Positions 45,174 to 53,177 of a stretch of 64,000 nucleotides of DNA are shown one piece after another. Position 1 is the stretch's first letter, and the number at the start of each line of letters is the position of its first letter. This DNA comes from DATBGO01 sp963785765 (lineage in GTDB: Bacteria; Actinomycetota; Actinomycetes; Streptosporangiales; Streptosporangiaceae): positions 1-64,000 of the forward strand of contig CAWAWM010000005.1 in assembly GCA_963785765.1 (NCBI GenBank), written 5' to 3'. The position numbers were made by a program, and so were the translations under genes. The notes beneath the pieces were generated by a model that saw only the letters and a program-made list of their open reading frames with translations, was not told the DNA's origin and ran no database searches.

Positions 45174-46424
45174 GTGAGCACAGATCAGCCTGCTCTGGGC
45201 GGTGCGGTGACGCGTGACATCCTCAGCCAGGGCGAGGACCGCGAGCCCCGTTCGTGGCCGCCTCGTCTAGCCCCGGCCGCCGTCCTCGCCGTACTGCTGA
45301 TCGTCGGGCTCGTGTACTACCTTCCGCGGCACGGGCATGCTCAGGCGCGCCAGGCCGCGGCCACCGCGAGCCCGGTGCCGTCCGCGCCGGCCGGCTTTCA
45401 GGTGGTGGGGCCCGGCGAGCCGGTCGGGCCCGACGGGATCATCGGGCAGGCCTCGCTGCGCGACGTCAGCCTTCAGCTGCCCGTCGCCGGAACGCGGCCG
45501 GCCTGGTTCTGGCCGGCCACCGGCCGTACTGAGCTGATCGGCGGCCTGCCGCCGGAGCGGTCCGGCTACCAGTTCACCCGCGCCGGCGGCGGCTGGGCAA
45601 TCCAGCCCGGCGCTGCGCCTCAGCCGGGCTGCGGCAGCTGCGCTGGCCAGCCAGCGCCGGTCTATTTTCTCGCCGACCGGGCGCGAGCCGCGACCCGGAT
45701 CGGCACGGCTGATCATGTCGCGCCCGCCGCCACTCCCGGCGCGTTGTGGCTGACCATTTCCCCGCCAGGCGCCGACACGAGTATCACCGCCGCGACGGCT
45801 CAGGAGGTGAGCGTCGCAGGCACGCCACTCGGGCCGCAGATCAAGCTTCCGGCCGGTTACCTGATCGACCAGGCGACCGACCGCGGGCTGCTGCTGGCGC
45901 TGCAGATCCAGCCCGGAATAACGGGCTTCCCGCTCTGGCAGCCGGGCGCCAAGGGGTCCAGCCGCGTCTTTCCCGGCGGAGTGATCGCGGCGAGCGCGAC
46001 CGAGATCGCCTGGATGCCGCAATGCGCCACGTCCTGCCAGGTGCACGTCCTGCACCTGGCGACCGGCCGGGACACCGTGGTCAGGCTGCCCGCGGGGAGC
46101 TCGGCCACGGATGGCGCGTTCAGCCCCGACGGCGATTACCTCGCGCTTCAGGTGAGCTTCGGCCCCGGCGGCGATGGCGGCGCGCTGGCGATGCAACTCC
46201 AGGTCGCCTCGACCGCGACGGGCCATCTCACGGTGGTGCCAGGCACCTGGGTGAGCAGCGATGCGCTGGTGGGCTTCGGCTGGCCAGGTGGCGGTGACCG
46301 CCTGGTCGCCGAACTGAACTTCCTGACCAAGGTGCAGGTGGCGGCGTGGCGGCCCGGAGCCGCCCGGCTGGCCGTGGTGGCCATCAGGCGGAACCAGGAT
46401 TCCGCCACGCTGATCGTCGGCTAG
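45174..46424 (+). CDS. Membrane-anchored hypothetical protein with beta-propeller-like repeats
   Basis: 416 residues from GTG 45174. A cytoplasmic N-terminus of 30 residues, one membrane helix (PAAVLAVLLIVGLVYYLP) and an extracytoplasmic region of about 350 residues. The latter has repeated strands with SPDGDYLALQV, resembling the TolB/WD40 SPDG blade motif, plus paired Cys (CGSCAG; CATSC). Family not recognised. No catalytic residues evident; a sensor or binding propeller is plausible. It follows the glucoamylase gene but a strong hairpin separates them. Confidence 0.65.
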   Translation: MSTDQPALGGAVTRDILSQGEDREPRSWPPRLAPAAVLAVLLIVGLVYYLPRHGHAQARQAAATASPVPSAPAGFQVVGPGEPVGPDGIIGQASLRDVSLQLPVAGTRPAWFWPATGRTELIGGLPPERSGYQFTRAGGGWAIQPGAAPQPGCGSCAGQPAPVYFLADRARAATRIGTADHVAPAATPGALWLTISPPGADTSITAATAQEVSVAGTPLGPQIKLPAGYLIDQATDRGLLLALQIQPGITGFPLWQPGAKGSSRVFPGGVIAASATEIAWMPQCATSCQVHVLHLATGRDTVVRLPAGSSATDGAFSPDGDYLALQVSFGPGGDGGALAMQLQVASTATGHLTVVPGTWVSSDALVGFGWPGGGDRLVAELNFLTKVQVAAWRPGAARLAVVAIRRNQDSATLIVG

Positions 46425-46448
46425 CTGGCGGGGGAGTTCTGTCGCTCA

Positions 46449-46489
46449 TGGCCATGACCGTGCCGGGCCGAAAACCCGGTACCTGGCCA
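46449..46489. terminator. Nested hairpins between convergent genes
   Basis: Inner stem CCGGG (46463-46467)/CCCGG (46475-46479) and outer arms TGGCCA (46449-46454)/TGGCCA (46484-46489) lie between the convergent stops at 46424 and 46576. It could terminate transcription from both sides; the flanking A-run in the loop is the only AT-rich part. Confidence 0.5.
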
Positions 46490-46575
46490 GTTACGCTGGA
46501 ATCAAGCCGTCCTGACGTGTTTTAACGTCAATTCCATCAACGGACGTTCAATGCGCCCGGCAAGAGCCGGTGCTG

Positions 46576-46851
46576 CTAAGGGGTGCCCCAGTCGTCGCGC
46601 TGCTGGGTGCGCTGCTGCCCGGCGGGAGTCTGCCGGACCTCGGTCTGGATCGTGCTCCGGGTCCTGTTGCCCATTGCGATGATCGCAACGCTCAAAATGA
46701 CAAGAACGATCCCGACCAGCAGCAGGATGTCGCCGATCTTGTGAATGTTGAATCCAGAGGTATGCACTGATACCGCGAACCTCAGGATTGCTCCGATAAC
46801 AACCAGCACTATCCCGAACGCCGTTAGACCGATGCCTGAATTACGATTCAT
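46576..46851 (-). CDS. DUF6458-like small membrane protein
   Basis: 91 residues: NSGIGLTAFGIVLVVIGAILRFAVSVHTSGFNIHKIGDILLLVGIVLVILSVAI has two membrane helices around a VHTSGFNIHKIG loop, matching a short actinobacterial family (DUF6458) of unknown function. The tail is polar and Gln/Arg-rich (QTPAGQQRTQQRDDW). Its own promoter must lie in 46852-47044, where nothing else was recognised. Confidence 0.78.
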   Translation of the reverse strand: MNRNSGIGLTAFGIVLVVIGAILRFAVSVHTSGFNIHKIGDILLLVGIVLVILSVAIIAMGNRTRSTIQTEVRQTPAGQQRTQQRDDWGTP

Positions 46852-47044
46852 GCGGCCCGAGTGTAGGCGAACCGGGTCAAATCATCCAAGCGGCGCGCCG
46901 CGTGACGTCGGCCGGTCCTGGCGCACAGTCTTCAGGTCTGCCCCGGGCTCGCCGCGGCCGAGTGTCGCCAGGCTCGCTGAGATGCGGGCGACGGAGTCGC
47001 TGTCACCCAGGTCAGCTCTTGGGCCGAGCACTGTCCTGCTGGCC

Positions 47045-47938
47045 TTATCGGTTTGTCAGCTGTTTCTCGAACCAGTGGTGGGCGTACCTCTCGTCGTTGA
47101 ACGCGGGGACTTCGGCGTATCCAGCGGACCGGTAGAGTGCGATCGCCTCGGTCAGCCGCCGGTTGGTGTCCAGCCGGACGGCGGTGGCACCTCGGAGCCG
47201 AGCGCGTTCTTCGAGTTCGGCCAGGATGCGGCGGCCGAGGCCGAAGCCGCGGGCGCTGTCGGCCACCCACATCCGCTTGACCAGGGCCGGTCCGGTGCCG
47301 TCGAACCTTAGCGCGCCGCACCCGACCGGGTCGCCGTGCAGCCGGGCCAGCAGCAGGAGACCAGCGGGCTCGACGAGATCGGCGGCTGCGAGAGGGAGAC
47401 TGGCGCCGGGATCGAACCCCTCGTCAAAGCGCGAGTTGATGTCGGCGAAATAGGACTGCAGGCAGAACTGGGCGGCGCTGCCGGCCGGGTCGGCGACCCC
47501 GATCTCGACCAGGCCCGCAGTGAGAAGCCGCTCAACCGTGCCCATCGCCTCGATGAGCCGGGCGCGCTGGCGGTCGTTCAGCGGGGCCAGCAGCGACCGG
47601 GCGAGGTCGTCGCTGCGCGTGTCCAGCTCCGCTCGTTCTCCGTGTCCGGCTTCGGTGAGCCTGACCGAGCGCACCCGGTGGTCATCTCGGGACGGCTGTA
47701 CCAGGACCAGGCCTTCGTCCTGGAGCCCGCGCAACAGCCGGCTCAGATAGCCGGAGTCCAGATCGAGCCGGGCCCGGAGCGCCCTGACGTCGGCGCCGTC
47801 GTCGCCGATCTCCCACAGCACCCGCGACGCGCCCAGCGGGCGCGAGCGGGCCAGGTACTCCTCCTGGAGCGCGCCGACCCGCTGGGTGACCGTCCGGTTG
47901 AACCTGCGCACCGCCCCGATCAGGTCCTCTTCCGCCAT
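47045..47938 (-). CDS. MarR regulator fused to GNAT acetyltransferase
   Basis: 297 residues. Residues 1-140 are a MarR winged helix: LGASRVLWEIGDDGADVRALRARLDLDSGYLSRLLRGLQDEGLVLVQPSRDDHRVRSVRLTEAG. Residues 155-297 are a GNAT fold: VKRMWVADSARGFGLGRRILAELEERARLRGATAVRLDTNRRLTEAIALYRSAGYAEV, with the acetyl-CoA loop in RGFGLGRR. The fusion is known but its targets are not. ATG 47938 abuts a 24-base palindrome that covers its own -10, so autoregulation is likely, with a very short or absent leader. Confidence 0.87.
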   Translation of the reverse strand: MAEEDLIGAVRRFNRTVTQRVGALQEEYLARSRPLGASRVLWEIGDDGADVRALRARLDLDSGYLSRLLRGLQDEGLVLVQPSRDDHRVRSVRLTEAGHGERAELDTRSDDLARSLLAPLNDRQRARLIEAMGTVERLLTAGLVEIGVADPAGSAAQFCLQSYFADINSRFDEGFDPGASLPLAAADLVEPAGLLLLARLHGDPVGCGALRFDGTGPALVKRMWVADSARGFGLGRRILAELEERARLRGATAVRLDTNRRLTEAIALYRSAGYAEVPAFNDERYAHHWFEKQLTNR

Positions 47939-47975
47939 GTTCTCTGACCTTAGTCAGAGAACATGCCCGGCTCAA
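47939..47975 (-). promoter_or_regulatory. Promoter and operator of the marR-GNAT gene
   Basis: Arms GTTCTCTGAC (47939-47948) and GTCAGAGAAC (47953-47962) are a perfect 10-base inverted repeat with CTTA between. On the bottom strand, -35 TTGAGC (47975-47970), a 17-base spacer and -10 TAAGGT (47952-47947) overlap it, and the ATG is only eight bases after the -10. MarR binding here would block RNA polymerase. Confidence 0.7.
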
Positions 47976-48181
47976 GGCCGTCCGGCCGGTCTGGCACTCA
48001 GCCGTGGCACCATACGAGTGCGTGCGGCAATGGCGCAGGAAGCGGAACGGGCTGATGACATTCACCGGGTGGTCCGATATCCCGGACGAGCACATTGAGC
48101 GGATCGGGCGGGAGGAATTCGATGCGGGCTTGAAGCGGTGCGCCGCCGCGCGGGCCAAGGCGGCCAGAAGCGCCGGTAGAC

Positions 48182-48334
48182 ATGACAGAAATACCAATCC
48201 TGGAGCGCCTGGTCGAGTCCGGGCGCGCGACACTCGCACGCAGGCCCGGCTACCGTCCCCGGATGCGGCCAGCCGATGGCACTGACAAGCTTTCCGAGAC
48301 CCTCGCGGCGATGCGGGACGAGCAACGCTGGTGA
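48182..48334 (+). CDS. Antitoxin C-terminal-type small protein upstream of the PIN gene
   Basis: 50 residues from ATG 48182: TEIPILERLVESGRATLARRPGYRP, then DGTDKLSETLAAMRDEQRW. The ending LSE-x2-AxMRxxxRW is the usual toxin-binding tail of Phd/VapB antitoxins in actinobacteria, and the stop overlaps the GTG of the PIN gene. The N-terminal DNA-binding domain is missing; the frame upstream (GWSDIPDEHIERIGREEFDAGLKRCAAAR from 48055) does not supply one. Either truncated or a very short antitoxin. Confidence 0.6.
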   Translation: MTEIPILERLVESGRATLARRPGYRPRMRPADGTDKLSETLAAMRDEQRW

Positions 48335-48733
48335 GTCTCTACTATGCCGGCACTTCCGCAGTGATCAAGCTCCTTGCGGACGTGGCCCACTCGAAGGCGT
48401 TCGCGGCGTTCTACGACAGCCACGCAGACGCCGAGTGGGTGAGTTCAGCGCTGCTGCGGATCGAGATCACCAGGGCTGTCGCACGCGCTGCGCCCGCGCT
48501 GCTTCCCGACGTCCGGGACCTGCTGTCGGCCTTCTCCTACATCGCCATTGATGACGAGATCGTCGCAGCCGCGATGGACGAGCTCTGACCGTGCCCTTCG
48601 CTCTCTCGACGCCATCCATCTCGCTACCGCGCGTATCGTCGGGCCGGACCTGGACGGCCTTGTCACCTACGACATTCGCCGCACGACTGCCGCTCGTGGT
48701 GCTGGGCTGGCCGTCGTATCGCCACGGGACTGA
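48331..48733 (+). pseudogene. PIN-domain VapC-like toxin, active-site Asp lost and frameshifted
   Basis: GTG 48331 overlaps the antitoxin stop. SLYYAGTSAVIKLLADVAHSKAFAAFYD is the PIN N-terminus, but the usual LDTSA has become AGTSA, replacing the first metal-binding Asp by Gly (GGC). SALLRIEITRAVARAAP keeps the second acidic position. Near 48587 the frame breaks after MDEL; LRSLDAIHLATARIVGPDLDGLVTYDIR in the next frame has the remaining acidic residues and ends at 48733. Two independent lesions argue for true inactivation. Confidence 0.75.
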
Positions 48734-48966
48734 TCTCGCGCGAGTTCCGACCGGCGGCCCTACCACAAGCAGTATCTTTCAAGCAATAAAAACCCGTACG
48801 GGTACTGGCCGGACCACGGCACTGGGGTGTCCTGCCCGGTCGGCGTCGTGAAGGCCAACGGCCCTGCGGAATCGATCAAGGGGGAGGGCTGAGCCCGCGG
48901 CGGTTATCGCCGCTAGCTCCTGAGGTAGCGGATCGCGAGGTTGCGTGACTGCGGCCTTGCGGCCCG

Positions 48967-49251
48967 CTACGCGGCGTCTGAGCTGGCAGCGACGAGTGGG
49001 TGGGCGCGTGCCTGCTCGTATAGTGACTCGGGCGCTAGGTCCAGGCCGTCAGGCCACACGATTGTCCCTGCTTCAGGATCGACCGTGACCTTCGCGAAGT
49101 GGGCAGGGTCATTGAGCGGCTCCAAGACTCCTGTCCACTGCTCGGCGGAGAAGTCGACATCGCCGACCGTGCCGTCACTGAACAGCAGGCGGAGCATGTG
49201 GTCTCCGACCACCGCGACGCCCACCACGCTGGGCAGGTAATTCTCGCTCAT
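48967..49251 (-). CDS. DUF2442 protein
   Basis: 94 residues from ATG 49251. LPSVVGVAVVGDHMLRLLFSDGTVGDVDFSAEQWTGVLEPLNDPAHFAKVTVDPEAGTIVWPDGLDLAPESLYEQA is the full DUF2442 pattern (FSDGxxG ... L.DP..F ... GTI.WP.G.D.APE.LY). Its start is ten bases after the stop of the DUF4160 gene, so both form an operon. DUF4160/DUF2442 pairs recur widely and are suspected toxin-antitoxin modules; activity here is untested. Confidence 0.85.
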   Translation of the reverse strand: MSENYLPSVVGVAVVGDHMLRLLFSDGTVGDVDFSAEQWTGVLEPLNDPAHFAKVTVDPEAGTIVWPDGLDLAPESLYEQARAHPLVAASSDAA

Positions 49252-49261
49252 CTCCACTATG

Positions 49262-49525
49262 CTACGGCAGCGGCGCGATGCTGAGCAGCGCCTCATTCTT
49301 CCGGGCACGGTCCCAGTTCGCCTGGATCTCCCCGCTCCGAAGGCGCGCCCACTCACGGACAAATTGCAGAGCGCGGGGCTCGAGGCTGCCCGCCAGCACT
49401 GTCCCGTCCAGCGCCACAGAAGCACGGCGTCCGGCGTGGTAAGCGTGGAAATGTGCGACGGGATGATCGCGCTCATTCCAGTACATATAGATCACGACGC
49501 CGTAGAACGCGCTTATGCGCGGCAT
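49262..49525 (-). CDS. DUF4160 protein
   Basis: 87 residues from ATG 49525. MPRISAFYGVVIYMYWNERDHPVAHFHAYHAGRRASVALDGTVLAGSLEPRALQFVREWA is the DUF4160 signature (PxIxxFxGxxIxMYxxDHxPPHFHA) with HFHAYHAG intact. First gene of the DUF4160-DUF2442 operon. Upstream lies a 340-base gap holding its promoter. Confidence 0.85.
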   Translation of the reverse strand: MPRISAFYGVVIYMYWNERDHPVAHFHAYHAGRRASVALDGTVLAGSLEPRALQFVREWARLRSGEIQANWDRARKNEALLSIAPLP

Positions 49526-49868
49526 GGCCTGACGATAGCCGAGACCTGAGACAGTGGGCCCGTTAAGGGTGCAGTCGCGCTGGGCGTGGATGATCAAGGA
49601 CTGTCCGATCGGTGCAACTGCCACCAATTGCCGGCGAGTGGGATCGCGCCGCCGCCAGATCGCTGGGCTGAGCGGGCCCCCCGTTCTGGGCCGTGACAAC
49701 GGCCCGGACGAGGTCGAGTCGCAGGCCCTGATCCGCAGGCGGCCGTGGTCCCGCCCGCGGCCCGCCGTCTGCTCAGCCGCTTTGATCAGCAGTCGGCCCA
49801 CTTCGAGGTGGTATCTCCCGCCGACATCTGATGCGGAGACATCGCCCGGGACCAGGGATAATGGCGTG
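49526..49868. other. Divergent intergenic stretch, no recognised gene
   Basis: About 340 bases between the DUF4160 start and the MpaB-like start. Frames on both strands stay open for a while (bottom strand GGRYHLEVGRLLIKAAEQTAG; top strand Arg-rich), but no start site or family is identifiable. It may hold a gene remnant plus two promoters. Confidence 0.4.
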
Positions 49869-50743
49869 ATGAGAGTCCAGGCTGCCGCTGAGAAGGTCCG
49901 GAGCCGGGTCGGCGCGTCGATATTCGAGCGGGTGGCCGGGGCCGAGGGGCCGGGCCGCCGCCGGGCGATCCACGGGGCGCCGGGGGAGCGCTGGTTCGCC
50001 GACGACCGCCCGGTCCGCCGGGTGCACGCGGACTCGTCGATGTTCGTCGGCGGTATCCGGGCGCTGTTGCTGCAGTCGCTGCACCCGCTGGCCATGGCGG
50101 GCGTCGCGGCGCATTCCGGGTACCGCGGGGACCCGTGGGGCCGGCTGCAGCGGACCAGTTACTTCCTCGCCGTCACCACGTTCGGCCGGGAGAGCGACGC
50201 CCAGGCCGCCATCAGGCGGGTCCGGGCGGTCCATGAGCGGGTCACTGGCATCGCGCCGGACGGGCGGCCCTACGCGGCCTCGGATCCGCATCTGCTGGCC
50301 TGGATTCACATTGCCGAGGCGGACAGCTTCCTGCGCGCGCACAGCCGGTTCGGCGCGCAGCCGCTGGACCAGGCCGGGCGCGACGGCTACGTGGCCGACA
50401 TGGCCCGGATCGGCGCGGCACTCGGAGTCCAGGACCCGCCCGGGACCGAGGCCGAGCTCGCCGACCGGATCCGCCAGTACCTGCCCGAGCTGCGGGGCAC
50501 CGCTGAGGCCCGGTCGGCCGCCAGGTTCCTGCTGCTCAGCCCGCCGCTGCCATGATCGCGCGGGCACCCTACGGGGTGCTGGCCGCCGCGGCGACCTCGC
50601 TGCTGCCCGGCTGGGCCCGTCGGCCGCTGTACCTGCCGCGGCTGCCCATCACCGAGACCGCGCTGGTCAGGCCCGCCGGCCACGCCGTCATCCACGCGAT
50701 CCGCTGGGCCCTCACCCCGCCCGCCCCGGCCCGGGCCAGCTAA
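49869..50743 (+). CDS. MpaB-like oxygenase (DUF2236), frameshift near the C-terminus
   Basis: ATG 49869. RVHADSSMFVGGIRALLLQSLHPLAMAGVAAHSGYRGDPWGRLQRTSYFLAVTTFG and AIRRVRAVHERVTGIAPDGRPYAASDPHLLAWIHIAEADSFLRAH reproduce the DUF2236/latex-clearing-like haem-binding core, with the HPLAMAG and DPHLLAWIH histidines. The frame ends at 50555 (SPPLP), but ARAPYGVLAAAATSLLPGWARRPLYLPRLP in an overlapping frame (50552-50743) is the family's normal C-terminus, so one frameshift is implied. Joined about 290 residues. Probable haem-dependent oxygenase or peroxygenase of unknown substrate. Confidence 0.8.
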
Positions 50744-50874
50744 CGTCGCATCAGGCCATGTTCGCCCTGTCGCGATGTGACCGCTGTCTGACGGCGGTGC
50801 CGGGGGCGGGACCGCCGCGCCAGCGACCAGCGCCTGCGCGCCTCTTCGACCGGGGCAACGCTGCCTGACCGGCG

Positions 50875-51387
50875 CTATACGCCGGTGGTGCCGTCGATGC
50901 GTTCCCGGAGCAGGTCGGCGTGGCCGTTGTGGCGGGCGTACTCCTCGATCATGTGGACATAGATCCAGCGGAGGTTGACGTCCTGGTCCGCGAAGCGGCC
51001 AGTGTCGGCCAGGCTGCGGTCGGCGCACTGCTCACGGGCGCGGGCGATCTCGGCGCGCCAGGTGGCGAGGGCGTCGCGCAAGGTGGCGCCCGCAGCCAGT
51101 TCGAAGCCGCCGTCGGGACCCTGCGGATCTGCCCGCGGGTCGTAGATGGGCGGGGCCTGTTCTCCGGCGAACACCCGGCGGAACCAGTTCCGCTCGACTT
51201 CCGCCATGTGCTGGACGAGGCCGGCCAGCGTGACGGCGGACGGCGGCACGGACGCGGCGGTGGCCTGCTCATCGTCCAGGCCCTCGCACTTCATGGCGAG
51301 GGTGGCGCGGTGGAAGTCGAGCCAGCCCTCGAGCGTGGTGCGCTCGCCGGCGTTGCAGGGCGGACTGGGGCGGTCGATGGTGCTCAC
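50875..51387 (-). CDS. DinB-family protein (DUF664)
   Basis: 170 residues from GTG 51387. GERTTLEGWLDFHRATLAMKCEGLDDEQATAASVPPSAVTLAGLVQHMAEVERNWFRRVFAGE and ARHNGHADLLRERIDGTTGV are the DUF664/DinB four-helix pattern; the His in LVQHMAEVE and HNGHADLLRE are the likely metal ligands. A GTG start is used because the upstream frame to 51435 lies in the marR gene's tail. Probably a thiol-dependent transferase-like protein; substrate unknown. Confidence 0.82.
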   Translation of the reverse strand: MSTIDRPSPPCNAGERTTLEGWLDFHRATLAMKCEGLDDEQATAASVPPSAVTLAGLVQHMAEVERNWFRRVFAGEQAPPIYDPRADPQGPDGGFELAAGATLRDALATWRAEIARAREQCADRSLADTGRFADQDVNLRWIYVHMIEEYARHNGHADLLRERIDGTTGV

Positions 51388-51477
51388 CGGCCGATTATGG
51401 CCAGCAGGCGAAGCCGCCGGCCGGCCAGGCTTCACAACAGGGCGAACGTGGCCTGATGCGGCACCAGACCTGCCTCG

Positions 51478-51907
51478 TCATACAAGCACCCTGGTCAGCA
51501 GGGCACTGAGGCGTTTCTGCTCGGCCGGGCTGAGATCGCGGGTCATCGGGGTGAGCAGGCCATTGATTTCCTCGGCTCAGCAGGCTGGCCAGGCGCTGCC
51601 CGGCCGGGGTGAGGCTGACGCGGACCGCCCGCCCGTCGTCGCTGCTGACCTCTCGCCGCACGAGCCCGCGTCCGGCGGCCCGGTCGATCAGGCCGCTTAC
51701 TGACGACCGCTCCAGCCCGAGGTGCGTCGCCAGCTCGGTCATCCTGGGCTGGCGGTCCCGCAGGATGGCCAGCACCCGCAGCTGCGTCAGCGACAGGTCA
51801 TGCTCGGCCGCCACCTGGCTCAGCAGCGCGATCACCGTGAACGAGGCCTGCACCAGGCTGTCCATCACATCGACGGGCACCCGGTCCTGGCCGGGACGAG
51901 CGGTCAC
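51478..51907 (-). CDS. MarR-family regulator, frameshift near the C-terminus
   Basis: About 143 residues when joined. SFTVIALLSQVAAEHDLSLTQLRVLAILRDRQPRMTELATHLGLERSSVSGLIDRAAGRGLVRREVSSDDGRAVRVSLTPAG is a complete MarR wing-helix. After LASLLS near 51577 one base shifts the frame; EEINGLLTPMTRDLSPAEQKRLSALLTRVLV follows to TGA 51478, the usual dimerisation helix. It is divergent from the oxidoreductase gene at 52013 with a palindrome between, so it likely represses that gene and itself. Confidence 0.8.
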
Positions 51908-51941
51908 GCCGCCAGGCTACCTTGCACTACTTCGCATTACC

Positions 51942-51954
51942 AACTAATTTAGTT
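51942..51954. promoter_or_regulatory. Candidate MarR operator between marR and the MDR oxidoreductase
   Basis: AACTAA-T-TTAGTT is a perfect 6-1-6 palindrome in the 105-base AT-rich divergent gap (51908-52012). MarR proteins usually bind such short palindromes over the divergent promoters. Confidence 0.6.
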
Positions 51955-52012
51955 CGTAGTACCACTCATTTAGGCGAGCGGGCCCGCGCCCGGACCACCG
52001 TGGAGAATCAGC

Positions 52013-52993
52013 ATGCGCGCAGCGGTCGTTACCTCCTTCGGCACGCCGCCGGCGTGCCAGGACTTCCCCACGCCGGCGCCGCAGCCGCCCGATGAGGTCC
52101 TCGTCGACGTCATCGCCGCAGGCCTGCACCCGCGGGTGCGGTCCCAGGCCGACGGCTCGCACTACACCAGCACCGGCGAGCTGCCCCTGGTGCCCGGTAT
52201 CGACGGCGTGGGCCGCGCCCCCGACGGGACCCTGCGCTACTTCATCCTGCCCGACACCACCATGGGCGCGATGGCCGAGCAGACGGTCGTCGACCTGCGC
52301 CGCAGCGTCGTCCTGTCCGAGGACAGCGACCCGGTGCTGATCGCGGCCGCCATGAACCCCGCCATGTCCTCATGGATCGCCCTGCGGCGGCGTGTCACCT
52401 TCGCGCCGGGCCAGCGCGTCCTGGTCCTGGGCGCGACCGGCAACGCGGGGAGGCTGGCCGTCCAGGTCGCCAGGCACCTCGGCGCCAGCCACGTCATCGG
52501 CGCCGGCCGCCAGCCCGAACGGCTGGCCGCTCTCACCGCTCTCGGCGCGGATATGACCGTCGCGCTCAGCGGCGCCCCCGCCGAGGTCGCCCGGCGCCTC
52601 GGCCAGGCAGCCCGCGACGTCGATGTGGTCGTCGACTACCTGTGGGGCCAGCCCACCGCCGACGCGATGTTCGCCATCGTCATGAACCGCACCGACCGGG
52701 GGCAGCCGCTGACCTGGATCGAGGTCGGCTCGGTCGCCGGACCCGCCGCCGCGATCCCGTCCGCGGCGCTTCGCGCGGCGCGCCTGCAGATCGTCGGCAG
52801 CGGGCAGGGCTCGGTCCCGGCCCGGGACATCGTGGCCGAACTCCCCGGCCTGGCCACCGAGATCACCAGCGGAGCCTTCCAGATCGACGCGCGCACCATC
52901 CCGCTCACTGACATCGAAGCTGCCTGGAACGACACCGCCAGCAGCCAGCGCCTCGTCGTCTGCCCGCCGTCCCGCGTGTCGCCGGGCGCCTGA
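52013..52993 (+). CDS. Zinc-independent MDR oxidoreductase
   Basis: 326 residues from ATG 52013 (GTGGAG upstream). MRAAVVTSFGTPPACQDFPTPAPQPPDEVLVDVIAAGLHP, LPLVPGIDGVGRAPDG and RVLVLGATGNAGRLAVQVARHLGASHVIGAGR (nucleotide-binding loop) are MDR features; zinc-binding Cys/His are missing. DYLWGQPTADAMFAIV and IEVGSVAGPAAAIPSAALRAARLQIVGSGQGSV are typical of quinone-reductase-like enzymes regulated by MarR proteins in response to toxic electrophiles. Divergent from marR; regulation by it is likely. Confidence 0.83.
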   Translation: MRAAVVTSFGTPPACQDFPTPAPQPPDEVLVDVIAAGLHPRVRSQADGSHYTSTGELPLVPGIDGVGRAPDGTLRYFILPDTTMGAMAEQTVVDLRRSVVLSEDSDPVLIAAAMNPAMSSWIALRRRVTFAPGQRVLVLGATGNAGRLAVQVARHLGASHVIGAGRQPERLAALTALGADMTVALSGAPAEVARRLGQAARDVDVVVDYLWGQPTADAMFAIVMNRTDRGQPLTWIEVGSVAGPAAAIPSAALRAARLQIVGSGQGSVPARDIVAELPGLATEITSGAFQIDARTIPLTDIEAAWNDTASSQRLVVCPPSRVSPGA

Positions 52994-53177
52994 CGCAGTT
53001 CAGCGGCCCGCGAGCCGGCGGACCTCAGCGGATGATCGCGACCGGGTTCAGCGCTGCCGATCCGAGGGCCTGATCTGCGGAGATGGTGGCCTGGTACCGT
53101 ACCGTCGCCACGGTGATGCCCTGGTCGCCGGTGCCGCCGGGCGCGGCGCGAGAGCGGCGTTCTAAGCTGAAAAGCAC

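Noticed and set aside
53025..53160. Bottom-strand tail reading GDQGITVATVRYQATISADQALGSAALNPVAIIR
   Set aside because: Looks protein-like, but no start, upstream continuation or known family; the frame upstream is antisense to the exporter.
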